Source: Streptomyces sp. NBC_00461 (GTDB taxonomy: Bacteria > Actinomycetota > Actinomycetes > Streptomycetales > Streptomycetaceae). From it: 64,000 nt of DNA. Numbering within the stretch: the first letter of the stretch is position 1; every line of letters begins with the position of its first letter. The notes under the pieces were generated by a model. The model was not told the origin of the DNA. It saw nothing but the letters and a program-made list of their open reading frames with translations, and did no database searches. Made by a program: the position numbers and the translations under genes. The stretch covers positions 5,985,001 to 6,049,000 of the forward strand of contig NZ_CP107902.1 in assembly GCF_036013935.1 (NCBI RefSeq), in the 5' to 3' direction. Positions 56,331 to 64,000 of this stretch are shown one piece after another.

Positions 56331-57008
56331 ATGAGTTCCGGCGCACCTGCTCATAACGCTTCGGTGCACAACATCGGACGCGGTGCCACGGACCGCACGG
56401 CCGCAAGGCACCATGGACCGATGCGCGACGACGAGGCGGCGAGTGCCGCAGGGGGCATCGGTGCACTCGTCCACCACGCCGTCGAAGGGGACGAGCAGGC
56501 CACGCACGACCTGCTCGCCCATGTTCACCCGCTGGCGCTGCGCTACTGCCGCACCCGGCTGTCCCGTCTTCCGGGCGACGCCCGGCACTTCGTGGAGGAC
56601 CTCGCGCAGGAGGTCTGCGTCGCCGTCCTCCTCGCGCTGCCGCGCTACAAGGACACCGGCCGGCCCTTCGAGGCGTTCGTCTTCGCCATCGCCGCACACA
56701 AGGTCGCGGACCTGCAGCGAGCGGCGATGCGGCATCCGGGTTCGACCGCGGTCCCGTCCGACGAGATGCCCGAGCGGCCCGACGACTCGCTCGGTCCGGA
56801 GGAGCGGGCGCTGCTGAGCAGCGACGCCGAATGGGCCAAGAAACTCCTGGCCAACCTGCCCGAGAACCAGCGCGAACTGCTCCTGCTGCGCATCGCGGTC
56901 GGGCTCACGGCCGAGGAGACCGGCCAAATGTTGGGAATGTCACCCGGGGCGGTCCGGGTGGCACAGCACCGGGCCCTGAGCCGGCTCAGGGCGCTCGCGG
57001 AGCAGTGA
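56331..57008 (+). CDS. RNA polymerase sigma-70 factor, small (mycobacterial SigD position)
   Basis: 225 residues from ATG 56331 ([14 protein letters not shown]), preceded by GGAAGGGGAGGGCG. ATG 56421 (MRDDEAAS) is an alternative start. Region 2: [37 protein letters not shown]; region 4: [21 protein letters not shown] and [19 protein letters not shown]. Its place between the whiB-like gene and guaB matches sigD of Mycobacterium tuberculosis. No anti-sigma gene is seen. Confidence 0.9.
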   Translation: MSSGAPAHNASVHNIGRGATDRTAARHHGPMRDDEAASAAGGIGALVHHAVEGDEQATHDLLAHVHPLALRYCRTRLSRLPGDARHFVEDLAQEVCVAVLLALPRYKDTGRPFEAFVFAIAAHKVADLQRAAMRHPGSTAVPSDEMPERPDDSLGPEERALLSSDAEWAKKLLANLPENQRELLLLRIAVGLTAEETGQMLGMSPGAVRVAQHRALSRLRALAEQ

Positions 57009-57112
57009 CTCGTCCGCCAACTCCTCCGCAGTAGGCCGGTGAGCGCCTTCCTTGAACAAGCCGCTCGGAGATTCCGTACGAACATACGAAGCCCGAGGTC
57101 ACGCGGATCTGT

Positions 57113-57138
57113 GGAATTTGGTTGCCGCGCTTCCCGTT
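57113..57138 (+). promoter_or_regulatory. Candidate sigma-R promoter of guaB
   Basis: GGAAT (57113-57117), 18-nt spacer, GTT (57136-57138), matching the GGAAT-N18-GTT consensus of the thiol-stress sigma factor. A start near 57145 leaves a ~38-nt leader containing the guaB ribosome site. Confidence 0.5.
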
Positions 57139-57140
57139 AG

Positions 57141-58688
<1,548 letters not shown>

Positions 58689-58713
58689 GAGCAAGCAGTC
58701 GCCAGGCTTCCCG

Positions 58714-58743
58714 AGGGCGGTCCCGGAGTACCGGGGCCGCCCT
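58714..58743 (+). terminator. Hairpin between guaB and guaB3
   Basis: AGGGCGGTCCCGG (58714-58726) / CCGGGGCCGCCCT (58731-58743), 13 bp with one wobble, 4-nt loop, then TGTCG. Suggests separate transcripts for the two genes. Confidence 0.7.
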
Positions 58744-58801
58744 TGTCGTATCCGTCGGCGATACTGGAAGACGCTGAAACGCATCAGGAAAGGCCACAGA
58801 C

Positions 58802-59926
58802 GTGACTGAGATCGAGATCGGGCGCGGCAAGCGCGGCCGCCGGGCGTACGCCTTCGACGACATCGCCGTCGTCCCCAGCCGCCGTACGCGGGACCCGAAG
58901 GAGGTCTCGATCGCCTGGCAGATCGACGCCTACCGGTTCGAGCTGCCCTTCCTGGCCGCTCCCATGGACTCGGTCGTCTCGCCCGCCACCGCGATCCGCA
59001 TCGGTGAGCTCGGCGGCCTCGGCGTGCTCAACCTCGAAGGCCTGTGGACGCGGTACGAGGACCCGCAGCCGCTGCTCGACGAGATCACCGAGCTGGACGC
59101 GGACACCGCGACCCGCCGCCTCCAGGAGATCTACTCCGCCCCGATCAAGGAGGAGCTGATCGGTGCGCGCATCAAGGAGGTGCGCGACTCAGGCGTGGTC
59201 ACGGCGGCCGCGCTCTCCCCGCAGCGCACGGCGCAGTTCTCCAAGGCGGTCGTGGACGCGGGCGTGGACATCTTCGTCATCCGCGGTACGACGGTCTCGG
59301 CGGAGCACGTCTCCGGCTCGCACGAGCCGTTGAACCTGAAGCAGTTCATCTACGAGCTCGACGTCCCGGTGATCGTCGGCGGCTGCGCCACGTACACGGC
59401 GGCCCTGCACCTGATGCGCACGGGCGCGGCGGGCGTGCTGGTCGGCTTCGGCGGCGGCGCAGCGCACACCACGCGGAACGTCCTGGGCATCCAGGTCCCG
59501 ATGGCGACGGCGGTCGCGGACGTGGCGGCGGCCCGGCGCGACTACATGGACGAGTCCGGCGGCCGGTACGTGCACGTGATCGCGGACGGCGGTGTGGGCT
59601 GGTCCGGTGACCTCCCGAAGGCGATCGCCTGCGGTGCGGACGCGGTGATGATGGGCTCCCCGCTGGCCCGCGCGACGGACGGTCCGGGCAAGGGCCACCA
59701 CTGGGGCATGGAGGCCGTCAACGAGGAGCTGCCGCGCGGCAAGAAGGTCGACCTCGGCACGGTCGGCACCATCGAGGAGGTGCTGACGGGTCCGTCGCAC
59801 ACCCCCGACGGCTCGATGAACCTCTTCGGTGCGCTCCGCCGGGCGATGGCCACGACCGGGTACAGCGAGCTGAAGGAGTTCCAGCGGGTCGAGGTCACGG
59901 TGGCGGACTCGCAGCACAAGCGGTGA
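58802..59926 (+). CDS. guaB3: GuaB3 family IMP dehydrogenase/GMP reductase-like protein
   Basis: 374 residues, GTG start after CAGGAAAGGCC. Same barrel fold as IMPDH but without CBS domains. The active-site loop differs: VGFGGGAAHTTRNVLGI has no cysteine where IMPDH has GSICTTR. Actinobacterial genomes keep guaB3 beside guaB. Cyanobacterial GuaB3 has been reported to act as a GMP reductase; the activity here is not established, and loss of the loop Cys argues against ordinary IMPDH chemistry. Confidence 0.9.
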   Translation: MTEIEIGRGKRGRRAYAFDDIAVVPSRRTRDPKEVSIAWQIDAYRFELPFLAAPMDSVVSPATAIRIGELGGLGVLNLEGLWTRYEDPQPLLDEITELDADTATRRLQEIYSAPIKEELIGARIKEVRDSGVVTAAALSPQRTAQFSKAVVDAGVDIFVIRGTTVSAEHVSGSHEPLNLKQFIYELDVPVIVGGCATYTAALHLMRTGAAGVLVGFGGGAAHTTRNVLGIQVPMATAVADVAAARRDYMDESGGRYVHVIADGGVGWSGDLPKAIACGADAVMMGSPLARATDGPGKGHHWGMEAVNEELPRGKKVDLGTVGTIEEVLTGPSHTPDGSMNLFGALRRAMATTGYSELKEFQRVEVTVADSQHKR

Positions 59927-59949
59927 CACCGCGCCCGGCCTGAGCGCAA

Positions 59950-59985
59950 CAGGGCCCGAACCGTCGGCAGACGGTCCGGGCCCTG
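59950..59985. terminator. Bidirectional terminator between guaB3 and the convergent membrane gene
   Basis: CAGGGCCCGAACCGTC (59950-59965) / GACGGTCCGGGCCCTG (59970-59985): 16 positions with one mismatch, GGCA loop. Confidence 0.8.
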
Positions 59986-60012
59986 TGTCGTACGAGGCTG
60001 CGTCCTACGGCG

Positions 60013-60558
60013 TTATGCCGCGGCCTTCCTGGCGCCGGTGAACGCCACGTACGCGGCGATCGCGAAGAACAGGAAGGTCAGCGGGTCGGCGTCCGCCTTC
60101 CAGGCCTCCTGGACCACGTCGAGGTGCTGGAAGAAGACCTCGCTGAAGCCGGCGTTCACCTGGTCGGCGATGAGCATGGCCTCGCCCACCAGCTGGCCGA
60201 GGTAGACGGCCGCCAGCGACAGGATCGCGCTCGCGACCGGCAGCACGGGGTTGCGGCCGCCGATGCGGCCTGCGGCGAGGCCGATCAGGAAGCCGACGCC
60301 CACGGCGGCCCAGCCGATCTCGTGCTTGGTCATACCGATGATCGCGCCATAGACGCCGGCGGAGACGACGGCGGCGGCGAAGGCGGCCGCCAGGCCGAGA
60401 CCGATGTTGCCGCTCACCGGAGCGGGAGCGGGAACGGCCACGTACGGGACCCCCGGCGCCTCAGGCGGCGGTACGGCGCCCGGCTGCTGCGCGAACGGGT
60501 TGCCGTCGACCGGCTGGGGCTGCGGCGGCTGCTGCGGCGGCGGAGCTGACTGGCTCAT
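60013..60558 (-). CDS. Membrane protein with Pro-rich N-terminus, unknown function
   Basis: 181 residues. A Pro/Gln/Gly-rich cytosolic head (~48 residues, MSQSAPPPQQPPQPQPVDG) is followed by three or four hydrophobic segments (IGLGLAAAFAAAVVSAGVYGAI; AVGVGFLIGLAAG; VASAILSLAAVYLGQLVG; FLFFAIAAYVAFTGA). No known domain. Convergent with guaB3 across a strong terminator. Confidence 0.75.
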   Translation of the reverse strand: MSQSAPPPQQPPQPQPVDGNPFAQQPGAVPPPEAPGVPYVAVPAPAPVSGNIGLGLAAAFAAAVVSAGVYGAIIGMTKHEIGWAAVGVGFLIGLAAGRIGGRNPVLPVASAILSLAAVYLGQLVGEAMLIADQVNAGFSEVFFQHLDVVQEAWKADADPLTFLFFAIAAYVAFTGARKAAA

Positions 60559-60681
60559 GACAGAGATCCCCCCACGGGATGGAACGAGCGGATGGTGACG
60601 CGGAGAAGCGCGCGCACGACTGTGCGGCGAGTGGAGGGAGACTAGCAGGCCGGGACGACAGGGTGACCAGCGAATTTGCCG

Positions 60682-61890
60682 TCACAGTCGGTGGGCGGCT
60701 CCCGTCGGTGCCGCTCCCCTTGTGTCCAGCAGGAGTTGGGCCTTCACGGACAGGCCCTGCAGGTCGTACGTGCGGTGGTGCTGGAGCAGGATCGTCAGGT
60801 CGGCGTCGGCCGCGGCCTCGTAGAGGGACTCCGCGCGCGGGACCGGTCGTTCCAGGACGCTCCAGGACGGGACGTACGGGTCGTGGTAGCTGACCGAGGC
60901 GCCGAGTCCCGTGAGGCGGACGGCGATCTCGCGGGCGGGTGTGCCCTGTTGGTCGGCGAGGTCGGGCTTGTAGGTGACGCCGAGGAGCAGCACGCGCGCG
61001 CCGCGCGCCGACTTGCCGTGCTCGTTCAGGAGGGCCGCCGCGCGCTGGATGACGTAACGGGGCATCTGGCTGTTGACCTGCTGGGCCAGTTCGACCATGC
61101 GCAGAGTGCGGCCCGCGGAGCCGGTCAGGTCCTGGGGGACGGCGTGGCCGCCGACTCCGGGGCCGGGGCGGAAGGCCTCGAAGCCGAACGGCTTGGTCTC
61201 CGCGCAGCGGATGACATCCCACAGGTCGACGCCCAGGTCGTTGCAGAGGACGGCCATCTCGTTGACGAGGGCGATGTTCACGTGCCGGAAGTTGGTCTCC
61301 AGCAGTTGCACGGTCTCCGCCTCGCGCAGTCCACGCGCGCGTACCACCTTGTCGGTGAGGCGGCTGTAGAACGCGGCGGCGGACTCGGTGCAGGCGGGGG
61401 TGAGGCCGCCGATCACCTTGGGGGTGTTGGCCGGGGTGAAGTCGCGGTTGCCGGGATCCACCCGGCTGGGCGAGTAGGCGAGGTGGAAGTCGCGGCCCGC
61501 GCGGAGCCGGGAGCCCTCTTCGAGGAGGGGGCGCAGGAAACCCTCCGTGGTGCCAGGGGGGACGGGCGACTCCAGGATGACCGTGGTGTGCGGGCGCAGC
61601 CGCGCGGCCAGGGTGCGGGCCGCCGCCTCCACCTGGGTGAGGTCGAGGCCGCCGTCCGCGCCGCGCGGGGTCGGCGCGCAGATGGCCGCGGTGCGTACCC
61701 GGCCCAGCTCGGCCGGGCTGGTGGCGTGCCGGAAGCCCCCCGAGAGCATCCGGCGCAGTTCTGCGGGGCTGAGGGAGCCGGGCTCGGGCCCGGTCCGGTA
61801 GCCGAGCGTGGAGATACCGGCCGCGACGGCTGCCTGGGCCAGGGGCAGGCCGAACGGGCCGAGTCCGATGACGGCGAGATCTGCGGGCAT
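60682..61890 (-). CDS. Nucleotide-sugar dehydrogenase family protein lacking the catalytic cysteine
   Basis: 402 residues from ATG 61890 (MPADLAVIGLGPFGLPLAQ). UDP-glucose/UDP-ManNAc dehydrogenase layout: N-terminal NAD domain, central helix domain (LLETNFRHVNIALVNEMAVLC), C-terminal domain (VLLLGVTYKPDLADQQGTPA). The active-site motif, normally GVGGHC or GGSCFP, reads GPGVGGHAVPQD: residue ~250 is Ala (codon GCC). The protein may bind but not oxidise its sugar. No capsule or sugar cluster is adjacent. Confidence 0.85.
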   Translation of the reverse strand: MPADLAVIGLGPFGLPLAQAAVAAGISTLGYRTGPEPGSLSPAELRRMLSGGFRHATSPAELGRVRTAAICAPTPRGADGGLDLTQVEAAARTLAARLRPHTTVILESPVPPGTTEGFLRPLLEEGSRLRAGRDFHLAYSPSRVDPGNRDFTPANTPKVIGGLTPACTESAAAFYSRLTDKVVRARGLREAETVQLLETNFRHVNIALVNEMAVLCNDLGVDLWDVIRCAETKPFGFEAFRPGPGVGGHAVPQDLTGSAGRTLRMVELAQQVNSQMPRYVIQRAAALLNEHGKSARGARVLLLGVTYKPDLADQQGTPAREIAVRLTGLGASVSYHDPYVPSWSVLERPVPRAESLYEAAADADLTILLQHHRTYDLQGLSVKAQLLLDTRGAAPTGAAHRL

Positions 61891-62162
61891 GGCGTGGGCC
61901 GTCCTTCCCAATAACCGAAGCGGGACAGGTGCGCAAGCCCTGTGGACAGGACAGGTGAGGCGCAATGTCACACTAGGAGTAAATATGACCTACTTGCGGT
62001 ATTGGCTGTCCGTGTTTTCCGCAGGTCCCGGGAATGTTGTCCACAGGCTGAGGGTGAGTGGTGGCTGAAGTCGGGCAAGCCGGTCAGAATTTTGGGCAGG
62101 GGGACAGGAACCGGGCTTCGCCCCACGGGTGCGGCCGACGCTACTGATAGCGGGAGGCAGCG

Positions 62163-63869
62163 GTGAGGACAGCGACACTGGGGCCGGCGCAGCGAGCCGA
62201 GTCACTGGCGGGAATGGCGGAGCGCGAGCTGGACGTGCTGGTCGTGGGCGCCGGCGTGGTCGGTGCGGGCACCGCACTGGATGCCGTGACTCGCGGCCTG
62301 TCCACGGGCCTGGTCGAGGCCCGTGACTGGGCGTCCGGCACGTCCAGCAGGTCCAGCAAGCTGGTCCACGGCGGGCTGCGCTATCTGGAGATGCTCGACT
62401 TCGCGCTCGTACGGGAGGCGCTGAAGGAGCGCGGGCTGCTCCTGGAGCGGCTCGCCCCGCATCTGGTGAAGCCGGTGCCGTTCCTGTACCCCTTGCAGCA
62501 CAAGGGCTGGGAGCGGCTGTACGCCGGATCGGGCGTCGCGCTCTACGACGCCATGTCGATGGCCCGCGGACACGGCCGTGGCCTTCCCATGCACCGTCAC
62601 CTGACCCGACGTCACGCCCTGCGCGTGGCACCGGCCCTGAAGAAGGACGCACTGGTCGGCGCCCTGCAGTACTACGACGCGCAGATGGACGACGCCCGCT
62701 ATGTGGCCACGCTGGTGCGCACCGCGGCGTCGTACGGCGCGAAGGTCGCCAACCGCGCGCGCGTGACGGCATTCGTGCGGGAGGGCGAGCGGGTCGTCGG
62801 CGCGCGCGTGCAGGACGTCGAGGCGGGCGGCGAGTACGAGGTCCGCGCCAAGCAGGTCGTCAACGCGACGGGCGTGTGGACCGACGACACCCAGGCCATG
62901 GTGGGAGAGCGCGGACAGTTCCACGTACGGGCGTCCAAGGGCATCCACCTGGTCGTGCCGAAGGACCGCATCAACTCCTCGTCCGGACTGATCCTGCGCA
63001 CGGAGAAGTCCGTGCTCTTCGTGATCCCCTGGGGCCGGCACTGGATCATCGGCACCACGGACACCGACTGGGACCTCGACAAGGCGCACCCGGCCGCTTC
63101 CAGCGCCGACATCGACTACCTGCTGGAACATGTGAACTCGGTGCTCGCGGTGCCCCTCACGCGGGACGACGTGCAGGGCGTGTACGCGGGTCTGCGCCCG
63201 CTGCTGGCCGGTGAGTCGGACGCCACCAGCAAGCTCTCGCGCGAGCACACGGTGGCGCATCCCGCGCCCGGCCTCGTCGTGGTGGCGGGCGGCAAGTACA
63301 CGACGTACCGGGTGATGGCCAAGGACGCGGTCGACGAGGCGGTGCACGGGCTCGACATGCGCGTCGCCGAGTGCGTGACGGAGGACGTGCCGCTGCTGGG
63401 CGCCGAGGGCTACCGGGCGCTGTGGAACGCGCGAGCGCGGATCGCCGCCCGGACGGGCCTTCATGTGGTGCGCGTGGAGCACCTGTTGAACCGGTACGGG
63501 GCGATGGCGGAGGAGGTCCTCGACCTCGTCGCCGCCGACTCCTCGCTCGGCGAGCCCCTGCAGGCCGCCGACGACTATCTGCGCGCCGAGATCGTGTACG
63601 CCGCCTCGCACGAGGGCGCACGGCACCTGGACGACGCGCTGACCCGGCGCACCCGCATCTCCATCGAGACCTTCGACCGGGGGACGCGGAGCGCGCGGGA
63701 GGCGGCCGAACTCATGGCGCCGGTGCTCGGCTGGGACAAGGACCACATCGAGCGCGAGGTCGAGCACTACGAGAAGCGGGTGGAGGCCGAGCGGGAGTCG
63801 CAGCGGCAGCCGGACGATCTGACGGCGGACGCGGCGAGGCTCGGCGCACCGGACATCGTGCCGTTGTAG
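62163..63869 (+). CDS. glpD: Aerobic glycerol-3-phosphate dehydrogenase
   Basis: 568 residues, GTG start 6 nt after GGGAGG. Membrane-associated flavoprotein that oxidises glycerol-3-phosphate to dihydroxyacetone phosphate and feeds electrons to quinone. N-terminal FAD motif VLVVGAGVVGAGTALDA, then SSRSSKLVHGGLRYLE, RASKGIHLVVP, and TTDTDWD. A C-terminal DAO domain completes the family length. No glycerol kinase or uptake gene lies on this side. Confidence 0.95.
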   Translation: MRTATLGPAQRAESLAGMAERELDVLVVGAGVVGAGTALDAVTRGLSTGLVEARDWASGTSSRSSKLVHGGLRYLEMLDFALVREALKERGLLLERLAPHLVKPVPFLYPLQHKGWERLYAGSGVALYDAMSMARGHGRGLPMHRHLTRRHALRVAPALKKDALVGALQYYDAQMDDARYVATLVRTAASYGAKVANRARVTAFVREGERVVGARVQDVEAGGEYEVRAKQVVNATGVWTDDTQAMVGERGQFHVRASKGIHLVVPKDRINSSSGLILRTEKSVLFVIPWGRHWIIGTTDTDWDLDKAHPAASSADIDYLLEHVNSVLAVPLTRDDVQGVYAGLRPLLAGESDATSKLSREHTVAHPAPGLVVVAGGKYTTYRVMAKDAVDEAVHGLDMRVAECVTEDVPLLGAEGYRALWNARARIAARTGLHVVRVEHLLNRYGAMAEEVLDLVAADSSLGEPLQAADDYLRAEIVYAASHEGARHLDDALTRRTRISIETFDRGTRSAREAAELMAPVLGWDKDHIEREVEHYEKRVEAERESQRQPDDLTADAARLGAPDIVPL

Positions 63870-64000
63870 AGCGTCGGTTCGAGTGTGACGTTCGGGCGGG
63901 GCGTCAGAGCATTGATCTCGGCAGTGATTTCGACTGTGAGTTCGGGTGGAACGGGCATCACTCGAACGAGTGTCGCGAACCGGGATCTTCGTTCGGAACC
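63870..64000. other. Non-coding end of the window
   Basis: 131 nt without a supported gene. It contains one short palindrome, CACTCG-AA-CGAGTG (63959-63972), which could belong to the control region of a gene beyond the edge. Confidence 0.4.

Noticed and set aside
63767..63961. A 64-codon minus-strand frame at the window end
   Set aside because: It overlaps the glpD 3' end, has no ribosome site and no domain.

Overview
The window is a stretch of Streptomyces chromosome. The evidence is about 70% GC with strong third-position G/C bias, frequent GTG starts, lineage-specific genes (whiD and bldM side by side), a His-rich GroEL1 tail, and several promoters whose -10 box sits 6-8 nt before the start codon (leaderless genes). 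Gene order matches the core-chromosome arrangement of actinobacteria: alr-tsaE-tsaB-rimI-tsaD, groES-groEL1, a whiB-like gene, a small sigma factor and guaB-guaB3 occur in the same neighbourhood in Mycobacterium tuberculosis. I saw no tRNA, rRNA, CRISPR array, prophage or complete insertion sequence.

Region by region. 1-1.5 kb: the end of a membrane acyltransferase and a shortened, convergent S41 peptidase. 1.7-11.9 kb: the S10 and spc ribosomal protein clusters (rpsJ to rplO). 12.1-19.6 kb: secY-adk-map-infA-rpmJ-rpsM-rpsK-rpoA-rplQ-truA. Hairpins in the few wide gaps divide this run into separately tunable pieces. 19.6-21.8 kb: an unknown membrane-anchored protein, then rplM-rpsI. 22-28 kb: glmM and glmS (UDP-GlcNAc precursors), a secreted beta-roll-like protein, a DUF389 membrane protein and coaA. 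28-38.7 kb: cell wall and tRNA maintenance genes: a secreted SH3-like protein, acpS, NAD(P)HX repair (nnr), an L,D-transpeptidase, alr, tsaE, a 55-residue gene, a degenerate L,D-transpeptidase-like protein, and the translationally coupled run tsaB-rimI-tsaD plus an 85-residue gene. 38.7-49.4 kb: more accessory content: a GH3 glycosidase with a divergent LacI regulator and CGAA-N3-TTCG operators, an LCP protein, an FG-GAP gene remnant, a DGPF/ECF42 sigma pair, a THUMP-like methyltransferase and two tandem polysaccharide deacetylases, the second of which looks inactive. 49.5-51.8 kb: groES-groEL1 under two CIRCE operators. 51.8-54.7 kb: SnoaL-like, SDR and LysR genes. 54.8-60 kb: the developmental regulators whiD and bldM, a sigma factor, guaB and guaB3. 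60-64 kb: a membrane protein, a nucleotide-sugar dehydrogenase lacking its catalytic cysteine, and glpD.

Most of the window is housekeeping DNA. The more unusual points are sequence elements between genes (two families of intergenic repeats, a 17-bp terminal-inverted-repeat element, structured leaders in the ribosomal operons), enzymes missing catalytic residues, an 11-codon reading frame with a strong ribosome site between whiD and bldM, and a sigma-R-like promoter at guaB. I did not find a clear candidate for a wholly new multi-gene system.
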